Assembly: GCA_016281935.1 (NCBI GenBank)
Contig: JAEEJN010000080.1
Span: forward strand, 1-40,105
From: Bacillota bacterium
GTDB lineage: Bacteria; Bacillota; Clostridia; Christensenellales; UMGS416
Direction of reading: 5' to 3'
DNA length: 40,105 nucleotides
A program made the translations under genes and the position numbers. Positions within the stretch are counted from its first letter, which is position 1, and each line of letters opens with the position of its first letter. Shown here piece after piece: positions 1 through 7,665 of this stretch. The notes under the pieces were generated by a model that worked only from the letters and a program-made list of their open reading frames with translations, did no database searches and was not told where the DNA came from.

Positions 1-1
1 C

Positions 2-2098
2 CGGTCCCTGTGGCACCGCGCACCGAATATGGATACGCTGGTGGCCATGGGTTCCGCCGCTTCCTTCGTTTGGAGCGTTTATGTCCTGTTCGCCATGACC
101 CGAGCACAGGCAGACGGAAATGCGGAGACGGTCTCGTCCCTTATGATGGATTTCTATTTTGAATCCGCCGCCATGATCCTGACGCTTATCACCGTGGGCA
201 AGATGCTGGAAGCACGAAGCAAAGGCCGTACGACCGACGCTCTGAAGGGCCTCATGAAGCTGGCTCCCAAGACTGCTGTGCTGGATGTAGGCGGGACTGA
301 GACGGAAGTGCCGATCGAGCAGGTGAAAACAGGCGATATCTTTCTTGTCAAGCCTGGTGACAGCATTCCCGTTGACGGCGTGGTCCTGTCGGGAACAAGC
401 GCGGTGAACGAGGCATCGCTTACGGGAGAGAGCATTCCCGTCGACAAGACGGAAGGCGACACCGTTTCCGCGGCGACGGTCAACCAGTCCGGTTTTCTGC
501 GCTGCCGGGCCACCCGTGTGGGAGAAGACACGACGCTCTCCCAGATCATCCAGATGGTATCCGATGCGGCGGCGACCAAAGCGCCGATCGCCAAGATCGC
601 GGATACGGTATCTGGGATCTTTGTACCTGTTGTTATCGGGATCGCCCTGGTGACGACTGTCGTATGGCTGCTCGTCGGACGGGAATTCGGCTATGCACTT
701 GCCAGAGGCATTTCCGTGCTCGTGATCTCGTGTCCCTGCGCACTGGGACTTGCCACACCCGTTGCGATCATGGTCGGAAACGGTCTCGGAGCCAAGAACG
801 GCATTCTCTTCAAAACGGCTGTCTCGCTGGAAGAAGCCGGGAAAACGCAGATCGTCGCTCTGGACAAGACGGGAACGATCACGACAGGCGATCCCAAGGT
901 CACGGATCTCCTCCCCGCGTCGGGCGTGACGGAGGATGAACTGCTCGGCCTCGCCTATTCTCTGGAAAAGCAGAGTGAGCATCCCCTTGCGAAAGCTGTC
1001 GTGGCCGCAGCCGAGGAAAGAGGACTGAGCGCACGTGAAGTCACCGACTTCGAAGCGCTTCCCGGTCATGGCCTGCAGGCCAGGATCGACGGGGAAAAAC
1101 TCGTCGGCGGAAGCATGAAATATATCTCCACGCGTATGGAAGTGGACGGAGACCTTCTGGCCCGTGCGTCTTCGTTGGCGGAAGAAGGAAAAACGCCTCT
1201 CCTGTTTACGAAGAGCCACCGTCTCATGGGCGTCATCGCGGTCGCGGATGTCATGAAGGAAGACGCGCCTCAGGCGATCCGGGAACTCCAGGGAATGGGG
1301 ATCCGCGTCGTCATGCTGACGGGCGATAACGAACGGACCGCCCGGGCGATCGGAAAAGAAGCAGGCGTGGATGCGGTGATCGCCGGCGTACTGCCGGACG
1401 GAAAGGAAGCCGTGATCCGCGAACTGGAACAGCGCGGAAAAGTCGCCATGGTCGGTGACGGGATCAATGATGCTCCTGCGCTCACGAGGGCGGACGTGGG
1501 CATCGCGATCGGTGCCGGAACGGACGTGGCTATCGACGCTGCGGACGTGGTCCTCGTGAAGAGCAGGCTTTCAGACGTGCCGGCCGCTATCCGGCTTTCC
1601 CGTGCGACGCTGCGCAACATCCGTCAGAACCTTTTCTGGGCGTTCATCTACAATACGATCGGCATACCGCTTGCGGCAGGCGTCTGGATCCCCATCTTCG
1701 GTTGGACACTGAATCCCATGTTCGGTGCCGCTGCCATGAGCCTTTCCAGTTTCTGCGTGGTCACCAACGCGCTCCGGCTGAACCTGTTCCGTCTGAGAGA
1801 CGCATCGGGGGACCGCAGGATCGAGCCGGTGAGCCTGGACGGACTGGAATCGTTCCGAGGGAACGAACAGCCCGAAGGCCGCACCATGACTCTGGAGATC
1901 GAGGGCATGATGTGCGAGCACTGTGAGCGCGCCGTCAAGAACGCTCTGGAAAGCGTACCGGGCGTAGCGTCCGCATCCGCATCGTATACTGCCGGAAAAG
2001 CGGTCGTGACCCTGTCCGGCGAGCCGGATGTCCAGGCGATGATCGCGGCTGTCGCCGAAGAAGACTATGAAGTGAGGGGCGTATCCTATGACGATTGA
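2..2098 (+). CDS. copA: Copper-translocating P1B-type ATPase, 5' end cut by window edge
   Basis: This is a heavy-metal P-type ATPase that uses ATP to export Cu(I) across the cytoplasmic membrane. The frame is open from base 2 and reads R-S-L-W-H-R-A-P-N before the first Met at 29, so the true start lies upstream. Counting from Met29, visible motifs are TGES (132-135, actuator), the metal-binding membrane CPC (235-237), the phosphorylated Asp of DKTGT (279), the SEHP motif of the nucleotide domain and GDGINDAP (476 onward). A heavy-metal-associated domain sits at the C terminus with a CxxC pair (C629, C632); many CopA proteins carry this domain only at the N terminus. The stop overlaps the next gene by 11 bases, implying translational coupling. 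Cu(I) specificity is inferred from CPC plus the C-terminal HMA domain. Confidence 0.93.
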   Translation, partial: RSLWHRAPNMDTLVAMGSAASFVWSVYVLFAMTRAQADGNAETVSSLMMDFYFESAAMILTLITVGKMLEARSKGRTTDALKGLMKLAPKTAVLDVGGTETEVPIEQVKTGDIFLVKPGDSIPVDGVVLSGTSAVNEASLTGESIPVDKTEGDTVSAATVNQSGFLRCRATRVGEDTTLSQIIQMVSDAAATKAPIAKIADTVSGIFVPVVIGIALVTTVVWLLVGREFGYALARGISVLVISCPCALGLATPVAIMVGNGLGAKNGILFKTAVSLEEAGKTQIVALDKTGTITTGDPKVTDLLPASGVTEDELLGLAYSLEKQSEHPLAKAVVAAAEERGLSAREVTDFEALPGHGLQARIDGEKLVGGSMKYISTRMEVDGDLLARASSLAEEGKTPLLFTKSHRLMGVIAVADVMKEDAPQAIRELQGMGIRVVMLTGDNERTARAIGKEAGVDAVIAGVLPDGKEAVIRELEQRGKVAMVGDGINDAPALTRADVGIAIGAGTDVAIDAADVVLVKSRLSDVPAAIRLSRATLRNIRQNLFWAFIYNTIGIPLAAGVWIPIFGWTLNPMFGAAAMSLSSFCVVTNALRLNLFRLRDASGDRRIEPVSLDGLESFRGNEQPEGRTMTLEIEGMMCEHCERAVKNALESVPGVASASASYTAGKAVVTLSGEPDVQAMIAAVAEEDYEVRGVSYDD

Positions 2099-2762
2099 AG
2101 AAGCGGTTCTGAACCGTCATTCCGTACGGCGGTATCAGGATGCGCCGCTGCCGGAGCCGGTCCGTTCCGCGCTGGAAGATGAGATCGGGAAAGTGAATGA
2201 GGAGAGCGGGCTTCACATTCAGCTCGTGTGTGACAGACCGGAGGCTTTCGCGACCCTGATGAACCGCTACGGCTGGTTTGCGGGCGTGCGTCACTATATG
2301 GCGCTCGTCGGTCCGGACGACGGAAAACTGGATGAAGCCTGTGGATATTACGGAGAACATCTCGCCCTGTATGCGGAAACGCTCGGATTGGGAAGCTGCT
2401 GGGTCGGCGGGACCTTCAGCAGGAAAAAAACGGCATATGAAGCCGGTGCCGGAGAAAGACTGGCGCTGATCATCGCGGTCGGCGTGCCGTCAGTTCCCGG
2501 GAAGCCGCATAAAAGCAGATCTTATGCCGCGGTGACGCGGAACGGCGAGAATGCGCCTGATTGGTTCAGAAAAGGCGCGGAAGCGGCCCTTCTTGCACCG
2601 ACGGCTGTCAATCAGCAGAGATTCCTTCTGGAATACGAGGCTCCCGATCGGGTGAGAGCGACAGCGGGACGCGGATCTTTCACGAAAGTGGATCTCGGCA
2701 TCGTGAAATATCATTTCGAAATCGGCGCGGGAAAGGAAAACTTTTCCTGGGCGGAATCATAA
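2088..2762 (+). CDS. Nitroreductase family protein (FMN-dependent)
   Basis: A 224-residue nitroreductase-like flavoprotein. The N terminus carries the family signature N-R-H-S-V-R-R-Y, which in relatives contacts the FMN phosphate, and the middle holds a glycine/tryptophan segment around GLGSCWVGG typical of the fold. The length suits the putative TM-nitroreductase type, in which two half-domains sit in one chain. The substrate cannot be read from the sequence. The start overlaps the end of copA, and the next gene follows after 10 bases, so the three are probably one operon. A role in redox or metal stress is inferred from that position only. Confidence 0.82.
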   Translation: MTIEEAVLNRHSVRRYQDAPLPEPVRSALEDEIGKVNEESGLHIQLVCDRPEAFATLMNRYGWFAGVRHYMALVGPDDGKLDEACGYYGEHLALYAETLGLGSCWVGGTFSRKKTAYEAGAGERLALIIAVGVPSVPGKPHKSRSYAAVTRNGENAPDWFRKGAEAALLAPTAVNQQRFLLEYEAPDRVRATAGRGSFTKVDLGIVKYHFEIGAGKENFSWAES

Positions 2763-2772
2763 GGAGGCAAAC

Positions 2773-3174
2773 ATGAACGCGATCGAAAGAGTATGCAAGT
2801 ATTTGCAGGAAGCCGGGACCTACTACCTGGCGACGGTAGAAGGGGATCAGCCCCGTGTGCGCCCCTTCGGCGTGGTCCATCTGTATGAAGGACGTCTGTA
2901 TCTCATCACCGGAAAAGTGAAAGCCGTGAGCCATCAGATCGCAGCGAATCCCAAAGTGGAGATCTGCGCCTGCAAGGGCGGAGACTGGCTCCGCGTCGCT
3001 GCGACGCTCGTGAACGACGATTCTCTGGCTGTCAAGACTTCTTATCTCGAAGCCAATCCCGGACTGAAGGCTATGTACAAGGCGGATGACGACAATATCC
3101 AGGTCCTGTATCTGAAGGACGCCGTCGCGACGTTCTCGTCTTTCTCCGCCGCTCCCGAGACCGTGACGTTCTGA
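2773..3174 (+). CDS. Pyridoxamine 5'-phosphate oxidase-like flavin-binding protein
   Basis: A 133-residue single-domain split-barrel protein of the PNPOx-like superfamily. It shows the characteristic opening 'YYLATVEGDQPRVRPFG', then the strand 'LYLITGKVKAVSHQIAANPKVEICA' that shapes the flavin site in relatives. It is much shorter than true PdxH (about 215 residues) and lacks the PdxH C-terminal region, so vitamin B6 oxidation is unlikely. Such small proteins usually bind FMN or F420-like cofactors and reduce or shelter unknown substrates. A strong ribosome binding site (AAGGAGG, 2761-2767) precedes the ATG. It is the last gene of the copA operon and ends just before a bidirectional terminator. 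Confidence 0.82.
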   Translation: MNAIERVCKYLQEAGTYYLATVEGDQPRVRPFGVVHLYEGRLYLITGKVKAVSHQIAANPKVEICACKGGDWLRVAATLVNDDSLAVKTSYLEANPGLKAMYKADDDNIQVLYLKDAVATFSSFSAAPETVTF

Positions 3175-3196
3175 TCCTTTCGGGAAAAAGAAACAG

Positions 3197-3230
3197 CGGG
3201 CCGCATCAGCTGAAAGGCAGATGCGGCCCG
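3197..3230. terminator. Bidirectional intrinsic terminator between convergent genes
   Basis: An 11-bp perfect stem (CGGGCCGCATC at 3197-3207 with GATGCGGCCCG at 3220-3230) lies between the convergent PNPOx-like and DUF1537 genes. On the minus strand it is followed by a good T-rich run (CTGTTTCTTTTTCC); on the plus strand the tail TAATGTTTCTTT is weaker. Confidence 0.8.
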
Positions 3231-3245
3231 TAATGTTTCTTTGTG

Positions 3246-4400
3246 TCATCCGCAGAGGATCTCTTTCAATTCCAGGATGAGATCCGAATCTCCGAATCCT
3301 CCGGATTTGGTGATGATGCGGAAAGCGCCGACCGGCGTTTCCACCTGTGAGAGAACGGCTCCGCCGGGAAGCGGGAATTCAGGAACGATCCTGGATGCGT
3401 GCATCGAACGGATCAGCCCCTCGAGAGCATCTCCGCCGATGATCATGGTATACAGGTCATCCCTAGCGAGAACGGGAGGCAGGAGACGGGAAAACAGAGC
3501 CTGGATCTTTTCCGTGATCACGGAAGGATCTTCATCGGGGAAGGCTTTGCCGTCCGTGTGCAGAACGGAAAAGCGGCCGGGCCGGAGAGAGGCGGGAGAG
3601 ACCCATTCGGAAGACGCGGGAGACAGATCCAGGAAACCGGACGAGAGGGCTTTTTGGATCTGAGCCAGTGAGACCGGATGGATGCTTCCGCATGCAACGA
3701 AGAGCCCGTTCCTTTTGGGCAGAGCATGGGATACCCTCTTCGGAAGAGGAAGTTCTTCAGCCAAAGCCGATGCGAATCCGGCACATCCGGCGAAAAGGTG
3801 GATCCCTCTTGCAAGTCCTTCCCTGAGGATGTCCGTCATCAGGTCCGAACGGTCGCAGTCGAATACCGCGATCCCTTTCTGACCGGATGGGAATGAACCG
3901 GCAGGAACGATCTCCACAGGGACGCTCGCGCTTTCGGAGAGCAGGTCGTCCAGCCGTGAGAAGCGCACGGGATCCACAGGGTCCTTCCCGAAAGGCGATT
4001 CGGCGACGGGGACGCCGTCGATATAGTGGACGCCTTCGCGGGTGATACGGTTCATTTCCGGATAAGCGGGAATGAACCAGAGGCTTTCGCCCGACGCACG
4101 GCAAAGAGCTGAAAGTTCCGCGCCGATGCGGCCTCTCAGACCGGAGTCTGTTTTTTTATACAGGATATCCGCTCCTGTACTGAATCCGGCTTCGGCGATC
4201 TCCTTCACACGGGAATAAGCTTCGTCGGCGGGAAGATGGCGGCTGGCGCTGTGAGCCGTGACGATGGGGCATTCGGGAACGTCCAGATGCATCGGCCCGG
4301 CAAGGCCGGTCTCCACGCATACAGGTATCCCTTTTCTCGAAAACTGGATGCCTGTGTCGAGTGCGCCCGTCAGGTCATCGGCGATGATCAGGAGCTTCAT
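3246..4400 (-). CDS. Four-carbon acid sugar kinase family protein (DUF1537, DtnK/OtnK type)
   Basis: A 384-residue member of the DUF1537 kinase family, which phosphorylates four-carbon acid sugars such as D-threonate, L-threonate or D-erythronate at O4. Visible motifs are the N-terminal substrate-domain signature ADDLTGA (7-13), the K-K-T-D-S-G-L-R-G motif (82-90) and the C-terminal nucleotide-binding signatures IIGGDALEGL and ITKSGGFG. It is slightly shorter than the usual 400-430 residues. Its start overlaps the upstream pdxA2 stop by four bases (ATGA), so the two are translationally coupled. Characterised kinase/PdxA2 pairs convert threonate or erythronate to dihydroxyacetone phosphate. 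Which four-carbon acid is used here cannot be told from sequence. Confidence 0.88.
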   Translation of the reverse strand: MKLLIIADDLTGALDTGIQFSRKGIPVCVETGLAGPMHLDVPECPIVTAHSASRHLPADEAYSRVKEIAEAGFSTGADILYKKTDSGLRGRIGAELSALCRASGESLWFIPAYPEMNRITREGVHYIDGVPVAESPFGKDPVDPVRFSRLDDLLSESASVPVEIVPAGSFPSGQKGIAVFDCDRSDLMTDILREGLARGIHLFAGCAGFASALAEELPLPKRVSHALPKRNGLFVACGSIHPVSLAQIQKALSSGFLDLSPASSEWVSPASLRPGRFSVLHTDGKAFPDEDPSVITEKIQALFSRLLPPVLARDDLYTMIIGGDALEGLIRSMHASRIVPEFPLPGGAVLSQVETPVGAFRIITKSGGFGDSDLILELKEILCG

Positions 4401-5425
4401 TTCCGGTTCTCTGCCAGGCGGATGGCGTAATCGATGGCGTTCTTCAGACTCAGTTCGTTCGCGTCGCCCTTTCCGGCGTGATCGAAGGCCGTTCCGTGAT
4501 CCACGCTGGTCCGGATGATCGGCAGGCCGAGCGTGATGTTGACGCCGGCAACGGAGTTCCAGCGCCCCAGTTCACGGTCATAGACGAATCCGACGAGTTT
4601 CAGCGGGATATGGCCCTGATCGTGATACATGGCGACCACGATGTCATACCAGCCGCCTCTCGCCTTGGAGAAGACCGTATCCGGAGGGACCGGGCCGTCA
4701 GCGTCGATGCCTTCCGCCAGCGCCGCTTCGATGGCAGGCCGGATCTCCTCGATCTCTTCGCGCCCGAAAAGACCGTTTTCCCCGCTGTGGGGATTGAGGC
4801 CGGCCACGCCGACCCGGGGCTTTTCGATGCCCAGAGCCCTGCAGGCCGAATCGGCGATCCGGATCACGTCGAGGACCCGGGCTTTTTTGACCCGGTCACA
4901 GGCTTCCCGGAGAGACACGTGCGTGGACACGTGGACGACGCGCAGATCGTCATGGGCGAGCATCATCGTGTATTTGTCCGTGTTCGTGAAGTGAGCGTAG
5001 ATCTCGGTATGCCCGTCGAAATGGTGGCCGGCGAGGTTCATCGCCTCCTTGTTCAGGGCGTTGGTCACGGTAGCGTCCACTTCACCTGCCAGAGCCAGAT
5101 CGATCACTTTTTTGACATAGGCGAATGCCGCGTCGCCGCACTGGGCGGATACTTCTCCGAAGCGGAAGGACGAAAGATCGAGTCCGGGGATGTGGAGCAC
5201 GTCGATCGTGCCGGGCAAAAAGACCGCTTCCCGGACGTCGGATACGGGATGGATCTTCAGCGGGGCGCCGATGATCCGGACGGCCTGTTCCATGATATCT
5301 TTGTTGCCGATGACGATCGGACGGCATTGTTCGAACAGTTCAGGGTCGTTGAAAACTTTGACGGTGATCTCTGCTCCGATGCCTGCGGGATCGCCCATGG
5401 TGATGCCTATGATTTTACGGTCCAT
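4397..5425 (-). CDS. pdxA2: PdxA2-type 4-phospho-threonate/erythronate dehydrogenase
   Basis: A 342-residue protein of the 4-hydroxythreonine-4-phosphate dehydrogenase (PdxA) family. It keeps the N-terminal MGDPAGIGAEI, the metal-site segment around D-G-H-T-E-I, the HDQGHIPLK motif and the C-terminal LGLPIIRTS-DHGTAFDHAGKG. In vitamin B6 synthesis PdxA oxidises 4-phosphohydroxythreonine; PdxA2 paralogues beside a DUF1537 kinase instead oxidise and decarboxylate 4-phospho-threonate or -erythronate to dihydroxyacetone phosphate. That context applies here, and no other B6 genes are in the window, so the catabolic role is preferred. It is the first gene of the operon, with AAGGAG eight bases before the ATG. 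No aldolase (OtnC) or transporter is adjacent. Confidence 0.88.
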   Translation of the reverse strand: MDRKIIGITMGDPAGIGAEITVKVFNDPELFEQCRPIVIGNKDIMEQAVRIIGAPLKIHPVSDVREAVFLPGTIDVLHIPGLDLSSFRFGEVSAQCGDAAFAYVKKVIDLALAGEVDATVTNALNKEAMNLAGHHFDGHTEIYAHFTNTDKYTMMLAHDDLRVVHVSTHVSLREACDRVKKARVLDVIRIADSACRALGIEKPRVGVAGLNPHSGENGLFGREEIEEIRPAIEAALAEGIDADGPVPPDTVFSKARGGWYDIVVAMYHDQGHIPLKLVGFVYDRELGRWNSVAGVNITLGLPIIRTSVDHGTAFDHAGKGDANELSLKNAIDYAIRLAENRK

Positions 5426-5466
5426 TGGTTTTCTCCTTATGTCTGTGCTTCAGCGGTTCTGTCTCT

Positions 5467-5495
5467 ATTATACGGCAGTATTTCTTTCGAGAAAA
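5467..5495 (-). promoter_or_regulatory. Probable promoter of the pdxA2-kinase operon
   Basis: A perfect minus-strand TATAAT lies at 5467-5472, about 40 bases before the pdxA2 start. The matching -35 region (5490-5495, TTTTCT) is poor. The imperfect repeat TTTCT-CGAA-AGAAA overlaps the -35 position and could be an operator, so activation by a regulator is possible. Confidence 0.42.
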
Positions 5496-5595
5496 GACTG
5501 CGGACATATGGGAATGCCTGAATAAGTACCGGAGAAGATTGCGGAATGCCAATGCGGAGGATGTCTTCCCGATTCCTGAAATACGGGAAAACAGG

Positions 5596-5624
5596 CTGAT
5601 TCTTTCTTCCGTTTGTGGTACAAT
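5596..5624 (+). promoter_or_regulatory. uvrBA promoter with extended -10
   Basis: TGTGGTACAAT at 5614-5624 is an extended -10 element (TG-n-TACAAT), with a weak -35 CTGATT 17 bases upstream (5596-5601). The same 12-mer, TGTGGTACAATA, heads two other genes in the window. No recognisable LexA box was seen next to it. Confidence 0.55.
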
Positions 5625-5663
5625 AAAGTGCACATCACATGAAGCAGAGGAAGGGAGAAAGTC

Positions 5664-7664
5664 ATGCCTGAATTCCAGCTCGTTTCAGACTATGCTCCGA
5701 CGGGAGATCAGCCCCAGGCGATCGAAACGCTGGTACAGGGACTGCGGGACGGCCTGCAGGACCAGGTCCTTCTGGGTGTGACCGGGTCCGGCAAGACGTT
5801 CACCATGGCCAACGTCATCGCGCAGGTACAGCGTCCGACACTCGTGATCGCGCCGAACAAGATCCTCGCGGCCCAGCTCTGCTCGGAATTCCGCAAGTTC
5901 TTTCCGCACAATGCGGTCGAGTATTTCGTATCCTATTACGACTATTATCAGCCGGAAGCCTATATCCCTTCCACGGACACCTACATCGCGAAGGATTCCG
6001 CTGTCAACGAGGAGATCGACAGGATGCGCCATTCGGCGACGTCCGCGCTTCTGGAAAGGCGCGATGTGATCGTCGTGGCTTCTGTTTCCTGTATCTATTC
6101 TCTGGGAAGCCCTGAAGAGTACAAATCCATGGCCCTCTCCCTGCGCCCCGGCATGACTCTGGACAGAGATCAGGCGGTCGCTTCCCTCGTGGACATGCAG
6201 TATGACCGCAACGATCTGAACTTTATCCGAGGCACGTTCAGGGTAAAAGGCGAAGTGCTGGAGATCTTTCCTGCTTCCGAACACGAACACGCGCTGCGTT
6301 TGGAATTCTTCGACGACGAACTGGAACGCATCGTGACTTTCGACGTGGTGACGGGCGACGCGATCGCTTCCCTGTCCCATGCGATCGTATATCCCGCGAC
6401 GCACTATGCGACGTCACGGGATAAGATGGAAGCGACCTATGAGCAGATCCTGGCCGACATGGAAGTCGAAGCAGCCGATTTCGAAGCCCGGGGGAAGCTG
6501 ATCGAAGCCCAGCGGATCCGGGAAAGAGTGAATTACGACGTCGAGATGATGCGGGAGATCGGATACTGCTCGGGCATCGAGAACTATTCCCGTTATTTCG
6601 ACGGCCGTCAGCCGGGGGAAGCCGCTTATACGCTTCTGGATTTTTTCCCCGATGATTATCTTCTTTTCATCGATGAGTCGCACGTGACTGTGCCGCAGAT
6701 CCGGGGCATGTTCGGCGGTGACCGCTCCAGAAAAGACATGCTGGTCTCCTACGGATTCCGCCTGAAGGCCGCCTACGACAACCGGCCGCTTAATTTCGAA
6801 GAATTCGAAGCCCGTATGGGGCAAACCGTCTACATGAGCGCGACGCCCGCGGAGTTCGAGATGGAGCGCGCGGGACAGGTGGCCGAACAGCTGATCCGCC
6901 CCACGGGCCTTGTGGATCCGGAAGTGGTCCTGCGTCCCGTCAAGGGACAGATCGACGACCTGATCGGAGAGATCCGCAAAACGACGGCTGCCGGATACAG
7001 AACGCTTGTCACGACGCTGACGAAGCGTATGGCGGAATCCCTTACGGATTACCTGACGGAACTGGATCTGAGGGTACGGTATCTGCACAGCGACGTGGAT
7101 ACGCTGGAACGCATGGCGCTGCTCCACGATCTGCGCGTCGGAGAATTCGACGTGCTCGTGGGCATCAACCTGCTGAGAGAAGGGCTCGATCTGCCCGAGG
7201 TCGCACTCGTGGCGATCCTCGACGCGGACAAGGAAGGCTTCCTGAGGTCGGATCGCTCCCTGATCCAGACGATCGGACGCGCCGCACGCAACGCGGAGGG
7301 CAGGGTCATCCTGTACGGAGACGTCATGACGGACTCCATGAAACGGGCCCTCGACGAAACGAACCGCCGGCGCAGGAAACAGATCGCCTACAACGAGAGC
7401 CACGGCATCGTACCGAAAACGATCGTTTCCGCCCTTCCGGAAGACCTTATGGTCACGAAGCCTCTGGAAAGCAAGGGAACGAAGGGAAAAGCCGGCCGCG
7501 GCAAAGGAAAGAAGGACACGGGATACCGCGTGGACCAGCAGGTCCTGCCGGATATCGAGACGGTCCGTACGGAAATGTACAAAGCGGCTGCGGCTCTGGA
7601 TTTCGAGCGTGCCGCACAGCTGCGTGATCAGCTGCTCGAACTGGAATCACTGATGGGGAGATAA
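5664..7664 (+). CDS. uvrB: Excinuclease ABC subunit B
   Basis: UvrB, 666 residues, the damage-verification helicase of nucleotide excision repair. UvrA2B2 loads it on DNA, where it recruits UvrC. Visible are Walker A GVTGSGKT (38-45), the beta-hairpin segment [13 protein letters not shown] that clamps the strand, the DESH helicase box, the [14 protein letters not shown] and QTIGRAARN motifs, and a C-terminal UVR domain ([25 protein letters not shown] region split over two helices) that contacts UvrC. Length is normal. The ATG is preceded by AAGGGAG. uvrA starts one base after the stop, giving the usual uvrBA operon; uvrC is not in the window. Confidence 0.98.
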   Translation: MPEFQLVSDYAPTGDQPQAIETLVQGLRDGLQDQVLLGVTGSGKTFTMANVIAQVQRPTLVIAPNKILAAQLCSEFRKFFPHNAVEYFVSYYDYYQPEAYIPSTDTYIAKDSAVNEEIDRMRHSATSALLERRDVIVVASVSCIYSLGSPEEYKSMALSLRPGMTLDRDQAVASLVDMQYDRNDLNFIRGTFRVKGEVLEIFPASEHEHALRLEFFDDELERIVTFDVVTGDAIASLSHAIVYPATHYATSRDKMEATYEQILADMEVEAADFEARGKLIEAQRIRERVNYDVEMMREIGYCSGIENYSRYFDGRQPGEAAYTLLDFFPDDYLLFIDESHVTVPQIRGMFGGDRSRKDMLVSYGFRLKAAYDNRPLNFEEFEARMGQTVYMSATPAEFEMERAGQVAEQLIRPTGLVDPEVVLRPVKGQIDDLIGEIRKTTAAGYRTLVTTLTKRMAESLTDYLTELDLRVRYLHSDVDTLERMALLHDLRVGEFDVLVGINLLREGLDLPEVALVAILDADKEGFLRSDRSLIQTIGRAARNAEGRVILYGDVMTDSMKRALDETNRRRRKQIAYNESHGIVPKTIVSALPEDLMVTKPLESKGTKGKAGRGKGKKDTGYRVDQQVLPDIETVRTEMYKAAAALDFERAAQLRDQLLELESLMGR

Positions 7665-7665
7665 T

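Noticed and set aside
4478-5521. Plus-strand open frame of 347 codons
   Set aside because: It is antisense to pdxA2 and continues across that gene's promoter.
5560-5590. Imperfect inverted repeat TTCCCG...CGGGAA upstream of uvrB, considered as an SOS operator
   Set aside because: It does not match the Gram-positive LexA box (GAAC-N4-GTTC or close variants) and lies upstream of the promoter.
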